The notes: generated from the letters alone by a model not told the origin. A stretch of 64,000 nt of DNA from CAZNLH01 sp964573995 (GCA_964573995.1 CAZNLH010000013.1:11941-75940); one strand, 5' to 3'. Shown: positions 1 through 8,212, counted from the first letter of the stretch. Made by a program: numbers and translations.

Positions 1-490
1 GTTTCTCCAACCGCCTCATGAAGTTCGCTATCTCGATGTTCGAAAAGGAGACCCCCTCTATCTTAAAATCGAGGTTGGGAAACGGGGATATCGTCTCTAT
101 GCGCGTCAACCAGGTTGCCGATGGAAGGGCATCGTTGATACCCGCCATCAACTTGGACCAGAGATAACGGTTTTGATCGACTCTGCGAATGACCTCGATC
201 CGTTCCTGTATCCCGTTCTCTCTCTCCTTGATATCATTGATCAGACGAATGGATTCAGAATACTTTATTGAATCAGCAACCGCGGTCTGAATTTCCCCCT
301 GTAGTTGAGCAATTGTATGCCTCTTTACAAAGTAGGAGAGAACCGACAGCGCAATAAACAACCCGATAAGTGTATAAAAGATGAGAGTCGCCCTGTTTCT
401 CAAGGGATAACGAACATCAAACTTGAAGAGGTCCCATCCCGGAAATAACCCCTTTCTTGGCGGTCCGGGATAGAGATTTATTCTCAACAT
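1..490 (-). CDS. pilN: PilN-like type IV pilus inner-membrane assembly protein (C-terminus outside window)
   Basis: This ORF begins with ATG at 490 and runs off the left edge after about 163 residues. The visible part has a short cytoplasmic segment starting MLRINLYPG, one transmembrane helix at about residues 41-58, and then a periplasmic helical region. That is the layout of PilN/GspL-C proteins. The N-terminal INLYP motif is where PilN docks on PilM. It starts 12 bp after the pilM stop in the same direction, the usual pilM-pilN order, so the two are almost certainly co-transcribed. PilN links the cytoplasmic PilM ring to PilO and PilP in the envelope. The call rests on the INLYP motif, topology and gene order; the remainder lies outside the window. 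Confidence 0.85.
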   Translation of the reverse strand, partial: MLRINLYPGPPRKGLFPGWDLFKFDVRYPLRNRATLIFYTLIGLFIALSVLSYFVKRHTIAQLQGEIQTAVADSIKYSESIRLINDIKERENGIQERIEVIRRVDQNRYLWSKLMAGINDALPSATWLTRIETISPFPNLDFKIEGVSFSNIEIANFMRRLEK

Positions 491-502
491 GATCGTTCTC
501 CC

Positions 503-1546
503 TTACCTGAGGCTCAGCCCTACAGCCTGCATAAGCAGGGGCGAAATCTCCTCGATCGACTCACCTTCAAAAAGCCCCTTCTTTATATGGAGTTTCCTCA
601 ATGGATTCGCCGTCTCAAAAGGGACGTCGAGTCGCTCCTCCAGGATACCGATCAGGCCGGGGACTCGAGCCCCACCACCGCTCACTATCACCCTGGCCGG
701 CTTATCTCTGCCATCCAATGTCTTGAGATAACCGAAAGCGCGCGTGAGCCCCACGACAAGATCCTCGGTCCCGCTCGCGAGGATAGGCCTGACCTCACTC
801 TTTGAAAGGCCATCCGGGATGATGCCGATCAGATAGGTCTCCACGTCTTCAACGGAGATACCCAGGCCCTTCCTCATCTTCTCAACGAACGTTGAATTCC
901 CGAATGGGACGTCCCTTATGAACAGCGGCGTGTCACCACGTACGAGATTGATGACGGATACATCCCGGCCTATGTTCAAGAGACATACCACCTCTCCGCA
1001 TAGTTCTGGATAGTTTATCTCAAAGGCATTCTGGACGGCAAAGGCATCGACGTCAACGATAACGGGCTCGAGACCCGATGCCTTCGCCAGTTGCACCCTC
1101 GAGTCGATGTTCATCTTCTTTCCCGCGACCAGCAAGACTTCCATCTGCTCCCCATCTCCATCGGCGTCGAGTATATGAAAATCGATATAGACATCGTCAA
1201 TGTTGAAAGGAATGTGTTGCTCCGCCTCCCACCGGATAATCTGCCCTACCTCTTCCTCCGACATGCGATCCATTTCAATTCGCTTGACGATTACCTCTCG
1301 GCTCGATACCGCAATCGCCGCCCTCCTGGTATGAACCTCGGAAGAACTCAAGAGCGACTGAACAGTATCGGCAATCAGTTGCGACCGTGGTTTCCTTTCT
1401 CCTTCTTCCGTAACCTCGTATAGTTGGGCAACCCCAAGGTTGATCAACTCAAACCCGTCATCCAAGATACGCAGTTCCACAAGTTTAACGAGATGGCTCC
1501 CGATATCGACACCGAGATTGCCCTCCCTTTTTTTAAACAGCCTCAT
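503..1546 (-). CDS. pilM: PilM, actin-like ATPase of the type IV pilus inner-membrane platform
   Basis: The product is 347 residues, typical for PilM, with FtsA/actin-like nucleotide-binding motifs: GVDIGSHLVKLVEL near the N-terminus and an IVSGGGARVPG motif in the C-terminal third. PilM forms a cytoplasmic ring that binds the PilN N-terminus and couples the pilus motors to the membrane platform. The start chosen is ATG 1546 (MRLFKKREG), with GGAGAG about 5 nt upstream. An open frame continues 24 codons further upstream, but it runs through a perfect sigma-70 promoter and is not translated. A second, sigma-54-type promoter lies at 1734-1749. PilN follows after 12 bp. Confidence 0.93.
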   Translation of the reverse strand: MRLFKKREGNLGVDIGSHLVKLVELRILDDGFELINLGVAQLYEVTEEGERKPRSQLIADTVQSLLSSSEVHTRRAAIAVSSREVIVKRIEMDRMSEEEVGQIIRWEAEQHIPFNIDDVYIDFHILDADGDGEQMEVLLVAGKKMNIDSRVQLAKASGLEPVIVDVDAFAVQNAFEINYPELCGEVVCLLNIGRDVSVINLVRGDTPLFIRDVPFGNSTFVEKMRKGLGISVEDVETYLIGIIPDGLSKSEVRPILASGTEDLVVGLTRAFGYLKTLDGRDKPARVIVSGGGARVPGLIGILEERLDVPFETANPLRKLHIKKGLFEGESIEEISPLLMQAVGLSLR

Positions 1547-1589
1547 AAGTTCTCTCCAATAACACATAGACACACAACAAGTTACAGCA

Positions 1590-1618
1590 ATTATACAACC
1601 GAACCTCCAGCATGTCAA
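1590..1618 (-). promoter_or_regulatory. Consensus sigma-70 promoter of pilM-pilN
   Basis: On the minus strand this is TTGACA, a 17-bp spacer and TATAAT, an exact match to both consensus hexamers at optimal spacing. The predicted transcript start near 1583 leaves a leader of about 37 nt before the pilM ATG at 1546. It also shows that the longer pilM reading frame is not the start used. Confidence 0.85.
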
Positions 1619-1733
1619 GGAAAAATTGATATAGGTTGCAGATATTATCTATATTATGGTAATTCATTCTTTAAACTCCGCGCTGTCTTTCCAACACACA
1701 TTGACTCATGCGCTGGATTCTCAATAATAATTG

Positions 1734-1749
1734 AGCAAGGATTATGCCG
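1734..1749 (-). promoter_or_regulatory. Sigma-54-type (-24/-12) promoter upstream of pilM
   Basis: The minus strand reads CGGCATAATCCTTGCT, with GG and GC separated by exactly 10 bp as sigma-54 requires. It matches the TGGCAYG-N4-TTGCW consensus except at the first and seventh bases. A 6-4-6 palindrome (CTCAAT-AATA-ATTGAG, 1720-1735) overlaps the -12 side. The site lies about 190 bp upstream of the pilM start and upstream of the sigma-70 promoter, so pilM may have tandem promoters. Confidence 0.55.
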
Positions 1750-2171
1750 CCGGTCCACTCGCGCAGATATGCAAACAGGCTCGCGCGGTACTGCACGACT
1801 TCCATCGATGAGGGCCGGGCGGGACGATGTCCCGACGGGAGGGTGTGCAAAGGCCCGGGACAATGTCGATATCGGGACCTATAGATGAAGGGCCTTTGCA
1901 CCCAAGGGCATCGCACATGTGTAGTATATCTCTTAAGATGCCCGTCCCCAGGATGGACTCATCCCAGCCGGACCAGGACAGGGATCATCTGCCATTGGAG
2001 GATTCCTCTCTGGTTCCGGGCGCCCCTGGAAGCCTTGTAACTTTTATCATTAAAGTGAAAAGTGTAGCAAGATAAAGGAGAGACCCATCGGCGGGAAGAT
2101 CATCGGGAAAAGCGCGTGGGAGGCGGCTTGCCTTTCGTTCATTTCTCCTTCGGCCACTTCGGGACAATGAC
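1750..2171. repeat. Intergenic region with a 12-bp inverted repeat, candidate enhancer or terminator
   Basis: No convincing gene is seen between the pilM promoters and the end of the NtrC-like gene. The clearest structure is a perfect inverted repeat, GTGCAAAGGCCC at 1845-1856 and GGGCCTTTGCAC at 1890-1901, with a 33-nt loop. A smaller hairpin, GGGAC-GAT-GTCCC, lies at 1821-1833. The large repeat is 120-180 bp upstream of the predicted sigma-54 start of pilM, where enhancer-binding proteins usually bind. It could instead act as a transcription end for the regulator operon, which stops at 2172; it has no T-tract. Confidence 0.4.
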
Positions 2172-3539
2172 CTAAAGGCTTATTCCATATTCTTTTATCT
2201 TGTACAGGAGCGCCCTGTGGCTTATTTCCAGGAGTTTGGCCGCCCGCGTGCGATTCCCCCCGGTCTTTTGAAGGGCCTTTCTGATTAGTTCCTTCTCGAG
2301 TACCTTGCTGGAGAGTTTTATCGAGAGTTCACTGCCGTTGAAAAAGAGCCTCCCCTCATCCGACATCTCCTTTAATTCTCCAGGGAGGTCGACAATGTCC
2401 AGTTTCTTGTTCTGGGCAAAGATCATCGACCTCTCAATGGTATTTTCCAGTTGCCGGACATTGCCCCGCCAACTGTAATTCACCAATATCTCGAGCGCTT
2501 CCGATGTTATGCCTTCCAGGTGCCTTCCAAGACGCTCATTGTAACGCCGAATGAAATAATCTACAAGGAGAGGGATGTCTTCCCTCCGCTCCCTTAACGG
2601 CGGCATAGAGATTGGGAGCACGTTCAAACGATAGTAGAGATCATCCCTGAAGGTCCCCTCCCTGACCTCCTTCTCAAGGTTACGCGTGGTAGCGGCGATA
2701 ATCCGCACATCCACTTTAATCGCCTTGGTATCACCTACCCTGCGCACCTCTTCATCCTGTAAGACCCTGAGCAACTTCACCTGAAGGACCAGCGGGAGTT
2801 CTCCGATTTCATCGAGAAAGATAGTCCCCTTATCAGCCTCCTCGAACAATCCGACTTTGTTCCTGGTGGCATCCGTAAAGGCGCCCTTCACGTGTCCGAA
2901 AATCTCGCTCTCAAGTAAATTTTCGGGGATGGCGCCGCAGTTGACCGCAACGAACGTTTTCTCCGATCGGTTACTGTTGGCGTGAATAGCCCTGGCCGCC
3001 AATTCCTTCCCGGTCCCACTCTCTCCCGTAATGAGTACGGTAGACTTATAATCCGCTATCTTCTTGATCATTTCGAAGATGCGGAGCATTGCCTCGCTCT
3101 TTCCCACGAAGTTCTCAAAGTTGTATACCTTCTCTATCTGTTCTCTCAGCAGAGAATTCTCATGCTTCAGACGTTCTCTCTCCTCGGCCTTCTTCAGCGT
3201 AAGGACGATCTCATCGGTCTTAAAGGGCTTGGATATGTAATCGTAGGCTCCCAATTTCATTGCTTCAATGGCGGTTTCGATCGCGCCGTAGGCCGACATC
3301 ATGATAATCGTACCGTTGTCCTCATACTGCTGTAATTCCCTCAACAAGCCAAGGCCATCCAACTTAGGCATCTTGAGATCGCAAAGGATGAAATCGTACC
3401 CGTCAGTCTTGATTTTATTGAGAGCATCTCTTCCATCCCCCGAAGTCTCCACATCATACCCTTCCTTTCGGATGATCATGGTCAACATATTTCGAAGATT
3501 CTCCTCGTCATCAACGACAAGTACACGCTTCTTGCTCAT
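2172..3539 (-). CDS. NtrC/PilR-family sigma-54 activator (receiver, AAA+, Fis HTH)
   Basis: This 455-residue response regulator has three domains. The receiver (1-120) is intact: acidic pocket DDEE at 10-13, phospho-acceptor Asp54, and Lys104 in the SKPF motif. The AAA+ domain has Walker A GESGTGKE at 172-179 and Walker B around 240-246. The C-terminal Fis-type helix-turn-helix occupies about 410-455. The sigma-54 contact loop reads GAFTDA (219-224), not GAFTGA, a variant also found in other family members. The ATG overlaps the end of the upstream kinase gene by 4 bp, so the two form a pair. Its likely targets are the sigma-54-type promoters at 1734, 5360, 6256 and 12437. PilR is the closest functional analogue, by location rather than by a sequence search. 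Confidence 0.9.
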   Translation of the reverse strand: MSKKRVLVVDDEENLRNMLTMIIRKEGYDVETSGDGRDALNKIKTDGYDFILCDLKMPKLDGLGLLRELQQYEDNGTIIMMSAYGAIETAIEAMKLGAYDYISKPFKTDEIVLTLKKAEERERLKHENSLLREQIEKVYNFENFVGKSEAMLRIFEMIKKIADYKSTVLITGESGTGKELAARAIHANSNRSEKTFVAVNCGAIPENLLESEIFGHVKGAFTDATRNKVGLFEEADKGTIFLDEIGELPLVLQVKLLRVLQDEEVRRVGDTKAIKVDVRIIAATTRNLEKEVREGTFRDDLYYRLNVLPISMPPLRERREDIPLLVDYFIRRYNERLGRHLEGITSEALEILVNYSWRGNVRQLENTIERSMIFAQNKKLDIVDLPGELKEMSDEGRLFFNGSELSIKLSSKVLEKELIRKALQKTGGNRTRAAKLLEISHRALLYKIKEYGISL

Positions 3540-5245
3540 GACCTGCTCCGATGATCAACACTCTCGTTGCTTCTGTTATTCTCTATACACGAATCTCCAT
3601 CCACACCACCGATCGGAAGATAAATAGTAAACGTGGCACCCTTCCCCCAGATACTATCAACTTTGATCATCCCCCCCATTTCATGAATAATCCGTTCACA
3701 GACGGCAAGGCCCAATCCACTCCCCCTATCTTTATCCTTCAAGGTGAAGAAAGGATCGAAAATTTCCTTGAGGTGTTCCCTCCTGATACCCTTCCCTGTA
3801 TCTGCCACCTCCAGGAAGACAACTTCCTCTCCCTCACGGAAAGTGTTGCCATCGGGGCGTCGCCTCTTCCACTGCCTGAGGGGGGAAAAGTCTAGTCCGG
3901 CCGGATCTCCCTCCCTCCTGGCAGGTTCCGTATTCATCGCAGTATCTCCATGAAACAGGATCGTACCGGTTCGAATAGAGAGTATTCCTCCAGAGGGCAT
4001 CGCCTCTATTGCGTTGATAAGGATGTTAATCAGTGCCTGCTGGAAATCACGCTGATCACCCTTCACCACCGGCAGGTCGAGTTTTAATTGAAGTCGGCTG
4101 TCGATCCCCGTGAGGGCCTTCTGAGAAGAAAGCAGAGAGATCGTTTTTTCAATCAGTTCATTGACCGGCACATCCACCTGCTTGTTCTCCCCTCCCCGCG
4201 AGAGATCAAGGAGGCTGAAGATTATCTCGTTAATACGGTTCGTCTCCTTTTCAATTTTCCCGATAAGTCCCATGGCCTCACCTTCCGTGACCCGCTTCTT
4301 CAGGGCCTCCAAAAACCCGTAGATAGCACCGAGCGGGTTTCCGACCTCATTGGCCACCCCAGAAGCCAGCCTGCCGATCGTCGCCAGTTTTTCGCCCTGT
4401 ATGAGGCGTTGTTCCGCCTGCTGTAGCATCGTGTTGGCCTGTTTCAGTGTATTGACATACCTGGATACCTTATCACGGTTCTCTTTCAATTCGAAGACCA
4501 TATTGTTAAAGGAGCGTGCCAGTTTCCCGACTTCGTTTCCTGAACGCACCCTGAGTTGCTGTTCAAGGTCTCCCCCTTTCACCTTCTCCATGGCCTCCAG
4601 GATTTCATCCATCGGCTCAACGACTTCCTGCCCAAGAGAATAAGAGACGGCAATGACAAGCACCAGGGAGAAGATACCGAGCATGATAAATATGTTCCAG
4701 TTGTAGTGTACAACTCCATCGCCTATGCCGGTAACAGGGCTCAAGACCTGGATCCCTCCAACTACTTCTCCACTGACTCGAATGGGCGCAGAGATTGAAA
4801 CGTCTTCCGGCGCCTGCATGAACAGGCCATTATTCACCTTGATGATCCGCGTCACGACCCTGCCTCTCTTCATCGCCTGGACGGCGTCAGGTACTCCTTC
4901 GTACCCTCCAACGGCACCATCGCCTATTCTCAACAGGTTCCTTCCATTGAGATCGAACAGGCCGGCTCCCGATATCACCCCCTCATCCCCTAACTTCCGC
5001 ATGAGATCCTGGAATGGTCCGGCCCTCAGTAGGTCAGACAAGTCAGCATCAGAGATAGGCATTCCTTCAATCGTGCCGAGTATCTCTTCCACTGTCCCCC
5101 GCCTGTCCTCGATCCGCTCAGCAACCACGCTATCCCTGGCCACATCAAATAGGAGGAAGGCCATCATTACGAGCGTCATGGCAACGAACAGGAGGAGGTT
5201 CAATGCGATCTCCCAGCGTAATCCAATGCCCGGCAATCTATTCAT
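3536..5245 (-). CDS. Membrane sensor kinase paired with the NtrC-like regulator; H-box His replaced by Asn
   Basis: The 569-residue protein has an N-terminal transmembrane helix (about 13-32), a periplasmic sensor region, a second helix near 182-203, a HAMP segment and coiled coil, then a kinase core. The ATP-binding domain looks intact: N-box INAIEAMP, G1 DTGKG, F-box FDPFF and G2 GSGLGL. The H-box reads GVANEVGNPLG, so the phospho-accepting His is Asn299, codon AAT at 4351-4349, one base from CAT. The protein therefore should not autophosphorylate at the usual site, and may act as a phosphatase, a sensor or a partner of another kinase. It is co-transcribed with the regulator, and a sigma-54-type promoter precedes it. 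Confidence 0.88.
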   Translation of the reverse strand: MNRLPGIGLRWEIALNLLLFVAMTLVMMAFLLFDVARDSVVAERIEDRRGTVEEILGTIEGMPISDADLSDLLRAGPFQDLMRKLGDEGVISGAGLFDLNGRNLLRIGDGAVGGYEGVPDAVQAMKRGRVVTRIIKVNNGLFMQAPEDVSISAPIRVSGEVVGGIQVLSPVTGIGDGVVHYNWNIFIMLGIFSLVLVIAVSYSLGQEVVEPMDEILEAMEKVKGGDLEQQLRVRSGNEVGKLARSFNNMVFELKENRDKVSRYVNTLKQANTMLQQAEQRLIQGEKLATIGRLASGVANEVGNPLGAIYGFLEALKKRVTEGEAMGLIGKIEKETNRINEIIFSLLDLSRGGENKQVDVPVNELIEKTISLLSSQKALTGIDSRLQLKLDLPVVKGDQRDFQQALINILINAIEAMPSGGILSIRTGTILFHGDTAMNTEPARREGDPAGLDFSPLRQWKRRRPDGNTFREGEEVVFLEVADTGKGIRREHLKEIFDPFFTLKDKDRGSGLGLAVCERIIHEMGGMIKVDSIWGKGATFTIYLPIGGVDGDSCIENNRSNESVDHRSRS

Positions 5246-5359
5246 GGTATTACAATCTCCCCCCTCCTACTTGGCGATGAACATCGATCTATGCCAGCAG
5301 ATGCATACCGATACATTAATGCCCCGCACAACATCCGGGTGCCCCTGTCTCCTTATGTT

Positions 5360-5375
5360 AGCAAAAAGAGTGCCT
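5360..5375 (-). promoter_or_regulatory. Sigma-54-type promoter of the kinase-regulator operon
   Basis: The minus strand reads AGGCACTCTTTTTGCT. GG and GC are 10 bp apart, and the element matches TGGCACG-N4-TTGCT except at the first and seventh bases. The predicted start near 5349 gives a leader of about 105 nt before the kinase ATG at 5245. The regulator encoded downstream is itself a sigma-54 activator, so autoregulation is likely. Confidence 0.6.
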
Positions 5376-5669
5376 CTCCGCAGGAGGATGACATCAGAAG
5401 GACATGCGCATGCCGAGAATCAACATGCGGGCCGGGTAAGCCCTGCAGAACGACTCAAGAGGGAGTGGAAGGAGAAAAGATGACCCGGTGACGCCTGCAA
5501 AAAAGACCCGCAGGTAGGATATTCTTTCCCGAATATCAATGCCCGGAACTTGGCCTTTTATCGGTCCATGATACTTAAAAAGACCACTTGAAAGACTACT
5601 GAACAGAAGACTTCCCAAGTGTGCCTCGGCAGATTCACCCATGCACTTCGCTGCGCGAATTGAAGCACA
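5376..5669. other. Non-coding stretch between pilA and the kinase gene
   Basis: Between the pilA terminator and the sigma-54-type element upstream of the kinase gene I see no supported gene. Short palindromic pieces such as ATGCGCAT near 5405 occur, but no clear operator. By position it would hold any enhancer sites for the promoter at 5360-5375. Confidence 0.4.
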
Positions 5670-5697
5670 AAGGCCCCACCCTTGAGAGTGGGGCCTT
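5670..5697 (-). terminator. Transcription terminator hairpin after pilA
   Basis: A perfect 10-bp stem, AAGGCCCCAC/GTGGGGCCTT (5670-5679 and 5688-5697), with an 8-nt loop lies 61 bp past the pilA stop. The minus-strand tail (TTGTGCTTC) is only moderately T-rich. A strong hairpin after a highly expressed pilin gene fits termination and transcript stabilisation. Confidence 0.75.
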
Positions 5698-5758
5698 ACG
5701 TGCGCCTTTGCTCTTGCTGCCTTGGATGTGACTCCAAGCCGTTTGACGGTTATACGGA

Positions 5759-6181
5759 TCAGTCGATGTTGGTGTGCTGCAGGTTCCCTACCTCATTAAT
5801 GGTCCAGATATCATTAACACCGTCGTTGTCGATATCTCCGGACGCCTGTGCCACAAACGCCGTGCCGCTTGCACTCGTGACCGAATAAGAGTATCTCGTG
5901 GTCCCCTTGGGATAAAACCCAAGTTCCGCCCACCCGGTTGTTCCGTCATAAGTTCCCGGGGCAAGGGCCGATGAAGGCATTACGTACGTGTCACTCTCGG
6001 CGCGGTATGCCTCCTCCAGGGTCCACAACTCACCGAGATTGGACTTGGCTTCCGTGGTCTTCGCCCGCTTTTGCATCCCGATGAAATTGGGAATGGCGAT
6101 CGCGGCCAGGATGCCGATAATCGCAACCACGATCATGAGTTCGATAAGAGTAAAGCCCTTTTCTCCATGGCGATATTTCAT
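5759..6181 (-). CDS. pilA: Type IV major pilin PilA
   Basis: This is a 140-residue type IVa-like prepilin. A short basic leader, MKYRHGEKG, precedes the prepilin peptidase site before FTLIELMIVV, with the conserved Glu5 in the mature form and the usual hydrophobic helix ending in AIAIPNF. The C-terminal globular region has no cysteine pair. It contains GDIDNDGVNDIW, an Asp-rich loop resembling the calcium-binding loop of some pilins and pseudopilins. The start ATG 6181 has AAGGAG about 8 nt upstream; the open frame extends 41 codons further, but those precede the leader. It is a single-gene unit with a sigma-54-type promoter at 6256 and a terminator at 5670. No prepilin peptidase is visible in the window. 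Confidence 0.95.
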   Translation of the reverse strand: MKYRHGEKGFTLIELMIVVAIIGILAAIAIPNFIGMQKRAKTTEAKSNLGELWTLEEAYRAESDTYVMPSSALAPGTYDGTTGWAELGFYPKGTTRYSYSVTSASGTAFVAQASGDIDNDGVNDIWTINEVGNLQHTNID

Positions 6182-6255
6182 CTCCCGGCTCCTTTCCATG
6201 AGATTGAAAATCAGCGGATGACACCTACCGAACAACGCCTCGACTGAACAATCAC

Positions 6256-6271
6256 AGCAAACGACATGCCA
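6256..6271 (-). promoter_or_regulatory. Sigma-54 promoter of pilA (full consensus match)
   Basis: The minus strand reads TGGCATGTCGTTTGCT, a full match to TGGCAYG-N4-TTGCW with GG-N10-GC spacing. The predicted start near 6245 gives a leader of about 65 nt before the pilA ATG. In Pseudomonas and relatives, pilA is activated by PilR with sigma-54, and an NtrC-family activator is encoded nearby here. Confidence 0.85.
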
Positions 6272-6316
6272 GTGATGACCGGGCCTGCAATGACCTGTCT
6301 GCAATCATCCCAATCA

Positions 6317-6329
6317 CTTGCTATGCAAG
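6317..6329. promoter_or_regulatory. Palindrome upstream of the pilA promoter, candidate activator site
   Basis: CTTGC-TAT-GCAAG is a perfect 5-3-5 palindrome centred about 78 bp upstream of the predicted pilA transcript start, close to where NtrC-type activators bind. The assignment is positional only. Confidence 0.35.
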
Positions 6330-6429
6330 AGATAATATCCATTGAGACCATATCTGCGCATTTGGGACCTAATCCTTCTGAAAGGAAAACAGGTTACTTT
6401 TTGCCATAGGGTATGAAAAATATTCTCTC

Positions 6430-8202
6430 TTAATTCATCCCCTGCTCCGGCCCCAAAGCCACGCTGTCCCTTCTGCCTTCCATTACAGGTCTTTCAGCGG
6501 GGAGAACAAGGGAGAACCTGGCGCCTTCGCCCTTTCGGGAGTTCAACTCGATCTTTCCACGATGGGCCTCTGTGATCCGTTGAACTATAGTGAGACCGAG
6601 ACCGCTTGCCCCCATTTTTGTGGTAAAAAACGGATCGAATGCCCTCTTCATCACCTCCTCGGAGAAGCCGGGGCCGTCATCCTCAACAAACACCATCCGG
6701 TAACCGGTCTGCCCCCGGGAAATTCCCGGAACACCACCATCCCTACTCCGGAATCCAATGCGGATATTTCCATTACCGGGGATCGATTCGGCCGCATTGA
6801 TGAACAGGTTCAGGAACGCCTGTTTCAACAACTCGGGATCTCCCCAGACCTCGTCTCTGCCTCCACCCTGGAACCCCTGGAAATGGAACGTTATCCGTGA
6901 CGCGATATCCGACCTGACCAGCATCAGCGCCTTAATCTCCCCCAACAACTTCAGGAGATCTATCTTCTTCCACTCACTCACGCGTATCCTGGAGAATCTC
7001 AAAAAATCCTCCAACAAGCCGGCAAGCCTACCCGTCTCAATTTTCAATACACCGAGTATCCTGCTCCTCTCACCTGGGAGAGCAGGTCCTTCAAGCCGTT
7101 CCAAGGACCCCCTCATCCTGTCAAGAGGGCCCCTTATCTCTTGAGCCATGGAAGCAGACATCTCGGCCAGTGTCTTCAGGCGAACAGTCTGCCTCGAAAG
7201 TGCTTCAACCCTTTTAATCGAGGAAATATCCTGGAAGATAGCCGTCACCCCCATCGCCTCCCCGCGCATACCCCGTAAGATGGATGTACTGCACCCCAGG
7301 TAGATAATCCCCCTGCCGTCCTCACTCTCCATTGATACCTCTCCTCGATGGATGGGGCACTCCTCCCTGATAGACCGAACTATCAACTCCCTGATGGGTT
7401 CATGGCGGGGATGGAAGACATCCCGGGCGGGCCGTCCTACGATATCCCCTCCCTTGATGCCAAGGAGATGGATACCCGAAGGGTTGAGGTAAATCAATCT
7501 CTCCATGAGATCACAGGTCAACACTCCTGTCGGCAAGTTAAAGAGGATGTCACTGCTCTCCAGACTGAGGCGCTGCAGTTCCCTCCCAAGGTTCCTCACC
7601 TTTTCCCTTGCACGATCCAGCCTCGATATGATGAACCCGATCGCCAGAGCGACGAGATAGAGGAGCGTAATGGGAAAAAAGACATCGAAGAGAGGATGAG
7701 TCGACATCCCGGAAAATGCCGGATTGCCCCCTTCGCCACCGCCAAATAGGGGCCCCTCACCCCATAATCTCAAGAGGCCGGCGAGGAGGTATGCCAAGGA
7801 TGATATCGTGGCCCACATCAAGGCCCCACTTCTCCTTAGAAGGATACCCGCTTCGAGGACGAGCAGTATGAACAAGAAGGTAAAGGGACTACCTATAGAT
7901 CCCGTTGCATCTACAATCGATGTAATCAGCATCAGATCGAAGATCAGGTGCGAGGTGACCTGGAAGCCGACCGTACGAGGCTGTCTCGCGTAAAGATATT
8001 CGAGAATGGAGAATACGGCCGAGATACCGTAGAAGACGAGGAATCGAAAGGAAAGGAACTGGCTCGAAGGTACAAAGAGGATCGCCATACCCGGGATCAG
8101 CACTGCCGACAGTACAATAACCCTCAAGAATACCGCCCACCTCAAGGCTTCATCCAGGGTGAGGGATTCACCCCTCTCCCGCCTCTTTACTCTTTCTCTC
8201 AT
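6430..8202 (-). CDS. PilS-like membrane sensor kinase; H-box His replaced by Gln
   Basis: The 590-residue protein starts with about six hydrophobic segments (about residues 20-200), as in PilS, then a PAS domain (about 225-335), a dimerisation/H-box region and an ATPase domain. The ATPase motifs are present: INAAESIPG (N-box), DDGPGF (G1), FDPFFTT and ASGLGLTI (G2). The H-box reads SMAQEIRGPL; the phospho-accepting His is Gln354, codon CAA at 7143-7141. It is the last gene of pilB-pilT-pilC-kinase, overlapping or abutting pilC. The start chosen is ATG 8202, preceded by AGAGGAG; ATG 8205 is adjacent. No response regulator is paired with it; the NtrC-like protein at 2172 is the obvious candidate. 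Confidence 0.88.
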   Translation of the reverse strand: MRERVKRRERGESLTLDEALRWAVFLRVIVLSAVLIPGMAILFVPSSQFLSFRFLVFYGISAVFSILEYLYARQPRTVGFQVTSHLIFDLMLITSIVDATGSIGSPFTFLFILLVLEAGILLRRSGALMWATISSLAYLLAGLLRLWGEGPLFGGGEGGNPAFSGMSTHPLFDVFFPITLLYLVALAIGFIISRLDRAREKVRNLGRELQRLSLESSDILFNLPTGVLTCDLMERLIYLNPSGIHLLGIKGGDIVGRPARDVFHPRHEPIRELIVRSIREECPIHRGEVSMESEDGRGIIYLGCSTSILRGMRGEAMGVTAIFQDISSIKRVEALSRQTVRLKTLAEMSASMAQEIRGPLDRMRGSLERLEGPALPGERSRILGVLKIETGRLAGLLEDFLRFSRIRVSEWKKIDLLKLLGEIKALMLVRSDIASRITFHFQGFQGGGRDEVWGDPELLKQAFLNLFINAAESIPGNGNIRIGFRSRDGGVPGISRGQTGYRMVFVEDDGPGFSEEVMKRAFDPFFTTKMGASGLGLTIVQRITEAHRGKIELNSRKGEGARFSLVLPAERPVMEGRRDSVALGPEQGMN

Positions 8203-8212
8203 CATTGCTCCT

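Noticed and set aside
2050..2142. 30-codon frame on the minus strand with AAGGAG before its ATG, after the sensor-regulator genes
   Set aside because: Very short, no helix or motif, and nothing else supports it; left out of the features.
2007..2171. Possible cyclic-di-GMP riboswitch in the region between the regulator and pilM genes
   Set aside because: Only isolated words resemble the GEMM consensus; the paired stems are not found.
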